DNA of 64,000 nt, from NCBI RefSeq assembly GCF_031457275.1, contig NZ_JAVDWH010000001.1, positions 1 to 64,000 on the forward strand, read 5' to 3'. The DNA comes from Aeromicrobium panaciterrae (GTDB lineage Bacteria; Actinomycetota; Actinomycetes; Propionibacteriales; Nocardioidaceae). Both the position numbers and the translations under genes were made by a program. Each line of letters starts with the position of its first letter. The first letter of the stretch is position 1. Below are positions 38,422 through 46,595 of the stretch, one piece after another. The notes under the pieces were generated by a model that did no database searches, was not told the origin of the DNA, and saw only the letters and a list, made by a program, of their open reading frames with translations.

Positions 38422-39663
38422 CTAGCAGTCTGCCGCGCGGGCAAGCAGCAGCGCGCGTTCTTGCTCGTTCTGGGTGAGCGAGGCAGCCCGCTCGAACTCG
38501 ACGCGTGCCTCCTCGCTGCGTCCCAGTTTCGCCAGCAGATCGCCGCGAACACTCGGGAGCAAGTGGTACGAACTCAGCTCTGGCAATTCCGCGAGCTGGT
38601 CGATCAGGGAGAGAGCGACGTCAGGTCCGTGTGCCATCGACACAGCCACCGCCCGGTTGAGCTCGACGACAGCCGAGCCGGTGATTGCGGCCAAGGACTC
38701 ATACAGCGATGCGATGCGTGCCCACTCGGTGTCCTCGGCGGCACGGGCTCGCGCGTGGCACGCAGCGATCTCACCCTGGAGTACGTATGGGCCCGGTGAC
38801 CCACCGATAGCCGTGGCCCGCTCGAGCGCTGCCAACCCTCGCCGGATCAGTAGCTGGTCCCAACGGGAGCGATCCTGATCGAGCAGGAGCACCGGTGTTC
38901 CGTCGGGCCCGGTGCGAGCGGCGGTACGAGAGAGCTGCATCTCCATCAGTGCCAGCAAACCGAGCACCTCTGGATCATCTGGCACGAGACCGACCAGCAG
39001 TCGACCAAGGCGTACGGCTTCCTCACTCAGCGCGGGACGCATCCAGTCCTCACCCGCGGTGGCCGAGTAGCCCTCGTTGAACAGCAGATAGATCACCGCG
39101 AGCACGGCCTCGAGGCGCTCGGCACGCTCGTTGTCGGCGGGCTCCTCGGTCGGCGCATCGACATCAGCAAGCGTCTTCTTGGCGCGGGTGATGCGAGCGC
39201 CGATCGTCGCCTCGCTGGTGAGGAACGACCGAGCGATCTCGCTGGTCGTCAGTCCCGCGACCAGTCGGAGCGTCAAGGTCCGCCGCGCATCGTCGCCGAG
39301 CACCGGGTGGCAGCAGATGAACATGAGCCGCAGGACGTCGTCCTCGACATGGTCCACTGCAGTTTCAATGCCAGCCACGACGTCCTCCTGCCCTTCAGCG
39401 AGTGCTCCGTATGCGCGGTCCTGGCGTTCGCGACGGCGGAAGCCGTCGATCGCTCGACGCTTCGCCACGGCCATCAGCCAGGCGGCGGGGTTGTCAGGTA
39501 TGCCGGACTCAGGCCATTGCGAGAGAGCGGCTTCGAGGGCATCCTGCGCGAGATCCTCGGCCAGACCGACATCGCGAGTGATGCGTACGAGAGCGGCGAC
39601 GAGCTTGGTCGACTCCAGCCGCCAGACGGCCTCGACCGAGCGGTGGAGGTCGGAGTCGGTCAT
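38422..39663 (-). CDS. ECF42-type sigma factor with C-terminal TPR-like extension
   Basis: 413 residues from ATG 39663. Region 2 lies at about 10-80 (VAALVRITRDVGLAEDLAQDALEAA, AWLMAVAKRRAIDGFRRRERQ), region 4 at about 115-170 (LTLRLVAGLTTSEIARSFLTSEATIGARITRAKKTL). A long helical C-terminus (about 185-413) holds GYSATAGEDW and NRAVAVSMAHGPD. The ECF42 group has exactly this extension and no anti-sigma factor; the extension is needed for activity. It is encoded with two DGPF/YCII proteins, the hallmark partner of the group. Confidence 0.9.
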   Translation of the reverse strand: MTDSDLHRSVEAVWRLESTKLVAALVRITRDVGLAEDLAQDALEAALSQWPESGIPDNPAAWLMAVAKRRAIDGFRRRERQDRAYGALAEGQEDVVAGIETAVDHVEDDVLRLMFICCHPVLGDDARRTLTLRLVAGLTTSEIARSFLTSEATIGARITRAKKTLADVDAPTEEPADNERAERLEAVLAVIYLLFNEGYSATAGEDWMRPALSEEAVRLGRLLVGLVPDDPEVLGLLALMEMQLSRTAARTGPDGTPVLLLDQDRSRWDQLLIRRGLAALERATAIGGSPGPYVLQGEIAACHARARAAEDTEWARIASLYESLAAITGSAVVELNRAVAVSMAHGPDVALSLIDQLAELPELSSYHLLPSVRGDLLAKLGRSEEARVEFERAASLTQNEQERALLLARAADC

Positions 39664-39776
39664 GCCGCCACGACCGCTAGGCAAGGCACGATACGGCCGT
39701 ACCGGCATGACAGCCTAGATGTGCCTTCGCTGCGCTCGGTCATGACAACCGATCCAACCACCACCGCAGCGGTTGG

Positions 39777-40151
39777 TCACTCCGGGTCGCTGAGGCTTCC
39801 CGCGACCTGTCGCAGCTCGGTGAAGAACGAGTCGGGGATTTCCGGCCAGTTCGCAACGTGCAGCTCGACAAAGCCGCGGGTCCAAGCCTCCGCGTCTTCA
39901 CGCGTCGGCGCGTCGATCATGATGAAGCCGCCGACGACCTCCTTGGCCTCGGCGAACGGACCATCGATCGTGGTGATCTTGCCGCCTCGGGGAACGACTC
40001 GGATCGACTCCGCCGTCGGCGCAAGCCCTGCGTCTGTGACGACGCGTGCGTGCGTCTCGTCGGCAACGTGAGCGACCATCGCGTCGAGCAGAGCCTCCGG
40101 GGGCGCTTCCGTGACGTATTCATCGAGATGGATCAGCACGAGGTACTTCAT
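39777..40151 (-). CDS. YCII-related DGPF protein (ECF42 partner)
   Basis: 124 residues from ATG 40151, one base after the preceding gene. Ferredoxin-like alpha/beta fold of the YCII superfamily with the motif ITTIDGPFAEAKEVVGGF. The start MKYLVLIHLDEYV is typical for DGPF proteins. Their biochemical role is not established. Second of two paralogous copies before the sigma gene, so probably part of the same transcript. Confidence 0.85.
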   Translation of the reverse strand: MKYLVLIHLDEYVTEAPPEALLDAMVAHVADETHARVVTDAGLAPTAESIRVVPRGGKITTIDGPFAEAKEVVGGFIMIDAPTREDAEAWTRGFVELHVANWPEIPDSFFTELRQVAGSLSDPE

Positions 40152-40152
40152 G

Positions 40153-40542
40153 TCAGGCCTCGCCAACTACATCTGATTCGGCGTTGGGGCCGAAGACCTG
40201 GCGGACGACACTGGTGCCCTCGAACTCGGGCCAGGTGTCGAGGTGAACCTGCATGAAGCGGCGCGAATACTCGATCGCCTCCTCGCGGGAGCGTACGTCG
40301 TACATGCCGTAACCACCGATGACTTCCTTGGCCTCGGAGAACGGCCCATCGGTGACCGTGATCTTGCCGCCGGCCAGCCGGATGTGCGGGCTGGTGGCGA
40401 TGTCAGCAAGACCGCCCTGGTCGACGATGACGCCGAGCTTGACCATCTCTTCGCCGAACGCGCCGATGGCCTCGAACAGCTCGGGAGGCGGAGGGCCCCA
40501 CGGCTGCGCCGGATCGGACTCGATGTAGCTGAGGAATCGCAT
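40153..40542 (-). CDS. YCII-related DGPF protein (ECF42 partner)
   Basis: 129 residues. MRFLSYIESDPAQPW at the start and ITVTDGPFSEAKEVIGGYGMYDV carry the DGPF signature. It lies first in the cluster, behind a promoter-like TGTCGA-N16-TCGACG sequence, so it is the likely direct target of the ECF42 sigma factor encoded two genes downstream. Paralogue of the next gene. Confidence 0.86.
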   Translation of the reverse strand: MRFLSYIESDPAQPWGPPPPELFEAIGAFGEEMVKLGVIVDQGGLADIATSPHIRLAGGKITVTDGPFSEAKEVIGGYGMYDVRSREEAIEYSRRFMQVHLDTWPEFEGTSVVRQVFGPNAESDVVGEA

Positions 40543-40593
40543 GATGTCTCCCTTGTCAGTGGCAGGCCCTCTGTGGGTCAGCCTTCACCACTA

Positions 40594-40621
40594 CGTCGAC
40601 CGGAGTCGAGCCAATTCGACA
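40594..40621 (-). promoter_or_regulatory. Candidate ECF42 promoter of the DGPF genes
   Basis: On the minus strand TGTCGA (40621-40616) is followed after 16 nt by TCGACG (40599-40594), 51 nt before the DGPF start codon. The published ECF42 target is a TGTCGA -35 with a CGA/TC-type -10, as I recall it. Its position before the partner genes makes autoregulation likely. Confidence 0.65.
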
Positions 40622-40637
40622 CGGTCCTCAAAGTTTT

Positions 40638-41009
40638 TCAGCGGAGTGCGACGACAATGACCCCGACCGCCACACCGACGATCAAAGAGCCGAGCAGCAC
40701 GACCAGCACAGCCGCACCGCCGAACCCCGGAAGTGGGTGCCCCAGCCGAAGTGCCCGTTCTGTCGCCCGCCAGCGCCGCCACGACTCAGCTACGGCGACT
40801 CCGGCAGCCAGCAGCAGGACCAGAGACGCCACGACCTTGACCCAAGTGTCGAGGTCGACTGCGGGAGTGTGGATTGCCACTGCACCCGCCAACAATGCGA
40901 GCGCGGTACGCGTCCAAGCGAGGAACGTGCGCTCATTGGCGAGAGAGAATCGCGGATCGGGGTCCCTGCCCTCGTCGTAGATGTCGCGCGGGAAGCGCTC
41001 GTTGGTCAC
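40638..41009 (-). CDS. DUF202/YidH-family small membrane protein
   Basis: 123 residues from GTG 41009, which overlaps the trhO stop as GTGA. Sequence [28 protein letters not shown] is the DUF202 signature, followed by two further helices ([19 protein letters not shown] and [22 protein letters not shown]). A longer frame upstream lies inside trhO and is not used. Function of the family is unknown. Confidence 0.85.
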   Translation of the reverse strand: MTNERFPRDIYDEGRDPDPRFSLANERTFLAWTRTALALLAGAVAIHTPAVDLDTWVKVVASLVLLLAAGVAVAESWRRWRATERALRLGHPLPGFGGAAVLVVLLGSLIVGVAVGVIVVALR

Positions 41010-41902
41010 ACTGACACCGCGGCGTGCTGATCGCACATCGTGTCGGCGGCCAAGCACGACTCGCAGCGATTCATCTGGCGTACGCACGAGACGTCGCCGC
41101 AGTCGGCGACATGGTTCGACGGTGTTTCGCACCGATCGCAGGCGCCAACCAGCGCAGTGTGATCGGAGAAGTCCATCGTGATGCGGTCGTCGAACACGTA
41201 CAGCGACCCCTCCCAGAGGCCGTCGTCACCGTAGGCCTCGCCGTATGTCGCAATGCCGCCGTCTAGTTGGTAAACCTCTTGGAACCCGCGGTTCTTCATC
41301 AGCGGAGTCAGTACTTCGCAGCGGATGCCGCCGGTGCAATAGGTCACGACGGGCTGGTCCTTGAGGTGGTCGTACGCGCCACTGTCGAGCTGCGCAATGA
41401 ACTCGCGAGTCGTCTCGACGCCAGGGCGAACGGCGCCGGTGAAGTGGCCGACATCGGACTCGAACTTGTTGCGGCCGTCGAAGAACACGACATCCTTCGA
41501 CTCGACCAGCGCGTGCAGCTCGGCCGGGGTGAGTTTGGTGCCACCACCGACGATGCCGTCATCGCCGACCTCAATCTCGTCGGGCGCACCGAACGTCACC
41601 AGTTCATCTCGCACCTTGACGCTCAGTCTCGGGAAGTCGGCGGTCGTACCGTCCTTGAGTGCACGACCCTCACTCCACTTGAAGTCGATGTCCTTGAAGG
41701 GCGCGTACGCCCTGGTGCCACGTACGTACTTCTTCATCTCGATGACATCGCCACCGAGCGTCGCATTGATGCCGTGGGACGAGATCAGGATGCGACCACG
41801 CAGACCGAGCGAGCTTGCAAGGGTGTGCTGCCAGAGGCGGATCGCCTCAGGGTCCACCAACGGAGCGAAGGCGTAGAAGAGAAGGACTTTGGGCGTGGCC
41901 AC
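41006..41902 (-). CDS. trhO: tRNA uridine(34) hydroxylase TrhO (rhodanese domain)
   Basis: 298 residues. An N-terminal UPF0176-type domain ([25 protein letters not shown]) precedes a rhodanese domain with catalytic loop YCTGGIRCE (around 195). A Cys-rich C-terminal tail ([19 protein letters not shown], then [14 protein letters not shown]) probably binds zinc. The family makes 5-hydroxyuridine at tRNA position 34 using oxygen. Coupled to the DUF202 gene by a GTGA overlap. Confidence 0.88.
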   Translation of the reverse strand: MATPKVLLFYAFAPLVDPEAIRLWQHTLASSLGLRGRILISSHGINATLGGDVIEMKKYVRGTRAYAPFKDIDFKWSEGRALKDGTTADFPRLSVKVRDELVTFGAPDEIEVGDDGIVGGGTKLTPAELHALVESKDVVFFDGRNKFESDVGHFTGAVRPGVETTREFIAQLDSGAYDHLKDQPVVTYCTGGIRCEVLTPLMKNRGFQEVYQLDGGIATYGEAYGDDGLWEGSLYVFDDRITMDFSDHTALVGACDRCETPSNHVADCGDVSCVRQMNRCESCLAADTMCDQHAAVSV

Positions 41903-41925
41903 CGGGCAATTCTAGGCGCGAATGC

Positions 41926-42444
41926 TCAGTCGTCGTCCCACGCCTTGTTGGGTAGTTGCAGCAGGATCAGCGGAATCGCACCCAGCGTGAAGTTGCGGAT
42001 CGCCGCACTCAAACCGTTCCAGGTGTCCGACTGCCACATCGAGAAGTACTCGCCACCGACGGCAATGAACCCGAAGCCGAACAGGAACAGCATCATCAGG
42101 ATGCCGAGGCTGGAGACCTTGCGGGCGTGGCCCCAAGCTCCGGACTTGAACGCCTTTATCAGAAGCACCGTGCCCCATATGCAGACGAGGGCCGTCAGCG
42201 TTTCGAAGGCGATGATGCCGATGTAGCCGATGTCCTGAAGCGTGTCGCTCTCGATCGCGCGCCACATCACGTCCGGATCGTTGAACGTGGTGTCCATTTC
42301 GAGCACGTGATGGACGAAGGCCTGGTTGCTGTCGAAGTCGGTGATGTTGCCGATGGCAACGAGAGAAATGTATGCGGCCACAGTGCCGGTAAGAACTGTC
42401 ACGATGCCCTGGAGAGAGCCAAGCTTGTCGATGAGCTTGTTCAT
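41926..42444 (-). CDS. DUF2165 family membrane protein
   Basis: 172 residues with four helices. The signature HVLEMDTTF(N)D after the first helix and GEYFSMWQSDTWNGLSAA before the last fit DUF2165, small integral membrane proteins of unknown function. It stands alone, divergent from the amidase with a 63-bp intergenic region. Confidence 0.8.
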   Translation of the reverse strand: MNKLIDKLGSLQGIVTVLTGTVAAYISLVAIGNITDFDSNQAFVHHVLEMDTTFNDPDVMWRAIESDTLQDIGYIGIIAFETLTALVCIWGTVLLIKAFKSGAWGHARKVSSLGILMMLFLFGFGFIAVGGEYFSMWQSDTWNGLSAAIRNFTLGAIPLILLQLPNKAWDDD

Positions 42445-42507
42445 GGGAGCCCCTTTCGCTCAGTTCGAGCGTGGTCCCTCGCGATGCGATAAGCAACGAA
42501 CCAGACG

Positions 42508-43947
42508 GTGAACGATTCGCGTGTCGCCTACGCTCAGTTCGTGGCCGAACTGCACGAGCTCGATGCGATTGCCCAGTCCGAGGCGCTCCGTGCTCGCGAC
42601 GTCTCGTCGGTCGAGCTGGTCGAACACCACCTCGATCGCATCGCCTCACACTCGGCAGCGCTGGGGGCCTTCATCACCGTCACGGCCGAGCAGGCCCTCG
42701 AGCGAGCCGCGATCGCCGACGCGAAGCTCACCGCTGGTGACGCGCCGGCGTTCACTGGAGTGCCGATCGCGATCAAGGACCTCACGTTCACCCGCGACAT
42801 CCCCACCTCCATGGGCTCGGTCGCGATGCGCGACTTCGTGCCGCCGGTCAACGCGTACGTCGTCGACCTGATCGAGAAGGCCGGCTTTGTCAGCCTCGGC
42901 AAGACCAATACCCCGGAGTTCGGTCTCTCGTCCTACACCGACAACGACCTCATCGGGCCTGCCCGTACGCCATGGGACACCTCGCGCAACGCCGGCGGGT
43001 CGAGTGGTGGAGCCGCAGCAGCGGTGGCCGCCGGACTCGTGCCGCTCGCGCAAGGAAGCGACGGCGGCGGATCGATCCGCATCCCGGCGAGCGCCTGCGG
43101 CATCATCGGGTTCAAGCCGAGCCGCGGTCGAGTCAGCGCCGGACCGCTCGGCAGCGACTGGAGCGGCCTGGCCGTTGATGGGCCGCTGACGCGTACCGTC
43201 CGCGATGCTGCCGCGTTGCTCGACGTCCTCGCCCACCCGATGCCTGGTGACATACGCCCTCTCCCCGATCCCGCCATCCCGTACGCGGAGTGGTCGCGAC
43301 GCGAGCCGGGGAGCCTGCGTATCGCTCGCTGGTCGGCCACACACCTCGAGGGCATCGAGCCCGGACCGGACGCATTGGCGGCTTTCGATGCGGCGGGCGC
43401 GCTGCTGGAATCGTTGGGTCACGAGGTCGTAGACATACCCAACCCGTTCCCCCAGGCACTCGAGCCGCAGTTCAACATCATCTGGTCGAGCGGCATTGCT
43501 GGCGTACCCCTTCCGCCGGAGGCCGAGGCGACGCTGCGCACGAACACGCGCTACTGGCGTGCGCGAGGAGCGACGGCGTCGGCGATCGAGCTCAGCCAAG
43601 CGATGCAGTTCCTCGAAGCAACGACGCGTGAGGTCATCACCGGTCTGCAGTCGTACGACGCCCTCCTCACCCCGACACTCGCGTTGCCTCCACAGCCCAA
43701 CGAGTGGTTCAACGAGTCTGGCGATCCGATCGAGGACCACCACCGAGAACTGCTGTTCACGCCGTACACCGCGCTCTACAACATGAGCGGGCAGCCAGCC
43801 GCCAGCCTGCCGCTGCATTGGAGCGCCGAAGGACTGCCTATCGGCGTGATGCTCGCAGCGATGCCGGGACAAGACGGCGCTCTGTTCAGCCTGTGTGCCC
43901 AGCTCGAGGCGGCCGCTCCGTGGGCCGACCGTCGACCAACACTCTGA
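42508..43947 (+). CDS. Amidase, amidase-signature family
   Basis: 479 residues from GTG 42508; GTG 42541 is also possible and neither has a clear ribosome site. The Ser-cisSer-Lys triad is visible: Lys in VPIAIKDL (about 88), cis-Ser in NAGGSSGGAAAAVAAG (about 165) and the nucleophile Ser in GSDGGGSIRIPAS (about 190). Hydrolyses amides to acid and ammonia; it may be an aryl-acyl or 6-aminohexanoate-dimer type enzyme. It is not GatA, since no gatC or gatB is nearby. Precedes the cyd promoter. Confidence 0.88.
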   Translation: MNDSRVAYAQFVAELHELDAIAQSEALRARDVSSVELVEHHLDRIASHSAALGAFITVTAEQALERAAIADAKLTAGDAPAFTGVPIAIKDLTFTRDIPTSMGSVAMRDFVPPVNAYVVDLIEKAGFVSLGKTNTPEFGLSSYTDNDLIGPARTPWDTSRNAGGSSGGAAAAVAAGLVPLAQGSDGGGSIRIPASACGIIGFKPSRGRVSAGPLGSDWSGLAVDGPLTRTVRDAAALLDVLAHPMPGDIRPLPDPAIPYAEWSRREPGSLRIARWSATHLEGIEPGPDALAAFDAAGALLESLGHEVVDIPNPFPQALEPQFNIIWSSGIAGVPLPPEAEATLRTNTRYWRARGATASAIELSQAMQFLEATTREVITGLQSYDALLTPTLALPPQPNEWFNESGDPIEDHHRELLFTPYTALYNMSGQPAASLPLHWSAEGLPIGVMLAAMPGQDGALFSLCAQLEAAAPWADRRPTL

Positions 43948-43982
43948 GTCAGGTCGAGCTCAAGCTGGTCAACCGACGCTAA

Positions 43983-44046
43983 GGACCAAGGTCCCTCCGA
44001 ATCAGGCGCAACGACCGTGGGGAGTCGGCACCTCAGACGACAGATT
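43983..44046 (+). promoter_or_regulatory. DosR-box-like promoter of cydABDC
   Basis: GGACCAAGGTCC (43983-43994) is a perfect 12-bp palindrome with the GGAC-N4-GTCC layout of the DosR/DevR box. CAACGACCGTG starts 26 nt after the first G, and a weak -10 (CAGATT, 44041-44046) starts 58 nt after it. The same spacing recurs in four other promoters in the window. Transcription would begin about 44053, at the foot of the structured leader. Confidence 0.7.
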
Positions 44047-44052
44047 GGGATC

Positions 44053-44122
44053 AGCGGGCCCGCCGGAACCGCGACGGAGAACTGATCCGCCGACCCCCGA
44101 CCGCGGGAACTGGCGGGCCCGC
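44053..44122 (+). ncRNA. Candidate structured RNA leader of cydA (three-way junction)
   Basis: P1: GCGGGCCCGCC (44054-44064) pairs perfectly with GGCGGGCCCGC (44112-44122). Inside are the conserved GGAACCGCGA, a P2 hairpin (CGGA/UCCG, 44075-44089) and a P3 hairpin (CCC/GGG around CGACCGC) followed by GAA. A second copy with the same junction residues is at 56820-56887. A further GC-rich hairpin (GCCGC/GCGGC) lies between P1 and the weak cydA ribosome site. I recognise no known riboswitch. Confidence 0.6.
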
Positions 44123-44167
44123 GGTCCGGCCGCCCTACGCGGCGCCACAAAACGGAAGCCCTCTCCC

Positions 44168-45571
44168 ATGGACGCACTGGACATCGCACGCTGGCAATTC
44201 GGCATCACGACCGTCTACCACTTCTTTTTCGTACCAATCACGATCGGCACGTCTTTCCTCGTCGCCGGTATGCAGACGGCTTGGTTCCGTACCCACAAGG
44301 AGAAGTACCTGCGACTGACGAAGTTCTTCGGCAAGCTCTTCCTGATCAACTTCGCCATGGGTGTTGCGACCGGCATCGTCCAGGAGTTCCAGTTCGGGAT
44401 GAACTGGAGCGACTACTCGCGATTCGTCGGTGACATCTTCGGCGCTCCGCTCGCGATCGAGGGTCTGCTGGCGTTCTTCCTGGAGTCGACCTTCTTGGGC
44501 CTGTGGATCTTCGGATGGGACCGACTGACGCCCAGAGTCCACCTCGCCACCATCTGGATCGCCGCAGTCGGCACATTGCTTTCTTCGTACTTCATCCTCG
44601 CCGCGAACTCCTTCATGCAGAATCCGGTCGGATTCGAGTTCAATGCCGAGAAGGGCCGAGCCGAGCTCACGGACTTTGGAGCGGTGTTGACCAACAAGGT
44701 CCTACTCGCGACTGTCCCTCACCAGATCTTCGCGTGCTTCATGGTCGCCGGCGCATTTGTCGGCGGAATCGCCATGTGGCAGATCATGAAACACCCTGAC
44801 CGCGACGCCGAGGCATTTCGTACGGCGTTCCGCCTTGGCGCAGTGACTCTGATCGTTGCCGGTCTCGGCACGATCGTCTCCGGTGACTACCAAGGCAAGA
44901 TCATGACCGAGGTGCAGCCAATGAAGATGGCGGCCGCCGAGGGCCTGTACGAAACCTCCGAGCCAGCTCCGTTCTCGATTTTGACGATCGGCACACTGGA
45001 CGGCTCAAAGGAGGTCTACAAGCTCGAAGTTCCTCGACTGCTCTCCTATCTCGGCACCGGAAGCTTCGACGGCAAGGTCGAGGGGATCAACTCTCTCCAG
45101 GCTAAGTACGAGGAGACATACGGCGCCGGCGACTACTCGCCCAACATCCCCATCAGCTACTGGACTTTCCGCATCATGATTACGTTGGGCGGCCTCGCTA
45201 TGGCGGCAGGTGCGTGGATGCTGTGGGCCACCCGGCGCGGGCGAGTTCCCAGCGGACGCTGGCTTCTTCGCACGGCGATCGTGCTTCCGCTGCTACCGCT
45301 CTTCGCCAACTCCTTCGGCTGGATCTTCACCGAGATGGGTCGTCAGCCGTGGATCGTGTTCGGGCTGATGCCCACCTCTGCGGGAGTCTCCCCTGGCACG
45401 ACCTTGGCCGAGGTTCTCACCTCGCTGATCGCTTTCACGGTCATCTACGGAGTCCTGGCGATCGTCGAGGTCAAGCTGCTGCTGATGTACATCCAGCGCG
45501 GCCTTCCTGAGATTCCGACCGAATCTCCCGGGGACGACGACATCGACGCACCCCTCGCCTTCGCCTACTGA
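44168..45571 (+). CDS. cydA: Cytochrome bd ubiquinol/menaquinol oxidase subunit I
   Basis: 467 residues from ATG 44168; the ORF extends upstream through the leader without a start that has support. Quinol-oxidising subunit of the high-affinity oxygen reductase in the membrane. His18 (haem b595 ligand) follows the N-terminal WQFGITTVYH, and GRQPW is at about 391-395. The length indicates the short-Q-loop type. About nine helices. First gene of cydABDC, behind a DosR-type promoter and a structured leader, fitting induction at low oxygen. Confidence 0.96.
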   Translation: MDALDIARWQFGITTVYHFFFVPITIGTSFLVAGMQTAWFRTHKEKYLRLTKFFGKLFLINFAMGVATGIVQEFQFGMNWSDYSRFVGDIFGAPLAIEGLLAFFLESTFLGLWIFGWDRLTPRVHLATIWIAAVGTLLSSYFILAANSFMQNPVGFEFNAEKGRAELTDFGAVLTNKVLLATVPHQIFACFMVAGAFVGGIAMWQIMKHPDRDAEAFRTAFRLGAVTLIVAGLGTIVSGDYQGKIMTEVQPMKMAAAEGLYETSEPAPFSILTIGTLDGSKEVYKLEVPRLLSYLGTGSFDGKVEGINSLQAKYEETYGAGDYSPNIPISYWTFRIMITLGGLAMAAGAWMLWATRRGRVPSGRWLLRTAIVLPLLPLFANSFGWIFTEMGRQPWIVFGLMPTSAGVSPGTTLAEVLTSLIAFTVIYGVLAIVEVKLLLMYIQRGLPEIPTESPGDDDIDAPLAFAY

Positions 45572-45584
45572 TCGGACCTGACTC

Positions 45585-46595
45585 ATGGAACTCACCACCT
45601 TCTGGTTCATCCTCATTGCAGTGCTGTGGATCGGCTATCTCGTGCTCGAGGGATTCGATTTCGGCGTCGGCATGCTCGTCGGGGCGCTGGCCCAGGACGA
45701 CACCGAGCGCCGGGTACTCATCAATACGATCGGTCCGCTCTGGGACGGAAACGAGGTCTGGCTGCTCGTTGCCGGCGGCGCGACGTTCGCCGCCTTTCCC
45801 GAGTGGTACGCCACCTTGTTCAGCGGGTTCTACCTTCCTTTGCTGCTGATCCTCATCGCTCTCATCGTCCGCGGTGTGGCCTTCGAGTTCCGCGGCAAGC
45901 GCAACGAACGCGCTTGGCGACGCAACTGGGACATTGCCATCGTCGTCGGCTCTGCAGTGCCCGCACTTCTCTGGGGAGTCGCGCTCGCCAACATCGTCCG
46001 TGGCGTACCGATCGACAAGAACCACGAGTATGTCGGGACGTTCTTCGACCTCCTCAACCCGTACGCCTTGCTCGCCGGCGTCGTGACGTTGGCCGTCTTC
46101 TTCGTCCACGGATGCTTCTTCGTAGCCCTTAAAACGGTCGGAGACATCCGTCACCGCGCAACCAAGCTTGGGGTGAAGGTCGGAGTCGGCGCCGCTGGTC
46201 CGGCAGTCGCATTCATCGTCTGGACTGGGATCGATCAGGGCGCGTTCGCCGTCTGGCTGTTCGGGCTCCTGGCCGTGATCTCGTGCGTCGCCTCGCTCGC
46301 ACTCGCACTGGCCCACCGCGAGATGCTCGCGTTCATCGCGACCAGTCTGACGATCGCGTTCGTCGCGATCATGCTCTTCGTTGGGCTGTTCCCCGATGTC
46401 ATGCCGTCCTCGCTCAACAGCGCCTGGAATCTGACGACCACGAATGCCTCGTCCACCCACTACACGCTGGTGATCATGTCGTGGGTTGCCGTGATCTTCA
46501 CGCCCATCGTCCTGATGTACCAGAGCTGGTCCTATTGGGTTTTCCGCAAGCGCATCGGCGTCCAGCACATCCCAACCGAGGTGCTGGCTCGGTGA
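45585..46595 (+). CDS. cydB: Cytochrome bd oxidase subunit II
   Basis: 336 residues, eight to nine helices. Starts MELTTFWFILIAVLWIGYLVLEGFDFGVGML and contains GPLWDGNEVWLL, both hallmarks of CydB. It holds the second half of the oxidase and pairs with CydA. 13 bp after cydA; its stop overlaps the cydD start as GTGA (46592-46595). Confidence 0.96.
   Translation: MELTTFWFILIAVLWIGYLVLEGFDFGVGMLVGALAQDDTERRVLINTIGPLWDGNEVWLLVAGGATFAAFPEWYATLFSGFYLPLLLILIALIVRGVAFEFRGKRNERAWRRNWDIAIVVGSAVPALLWGVALANIVRGVPIDKNHEYVGTFFDLLNPYALLAGVVTLAVFFVHGCFFVALKTVGDIRHRATKLGVKVGVGAAGPAVAFIVWTGIDQGAFAVWLFGLLAVISCVASLALALAHREMLAFIATSLTIAFVAIMLFVGLFPDVMPSSLNSAWNLTTTNASSTHYTLVIMSWVAVIFTPIVLMYQSWSYWVFRKRIGVQHIPTEVLAR

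Noticed and set aside
39740-39776. CCAACC/GGTTGG inverted repeat between the DGPF and sigma genes as a terminator
   Set aside because: Short arms, large loop and no T-run; the evidence is too weak to list.
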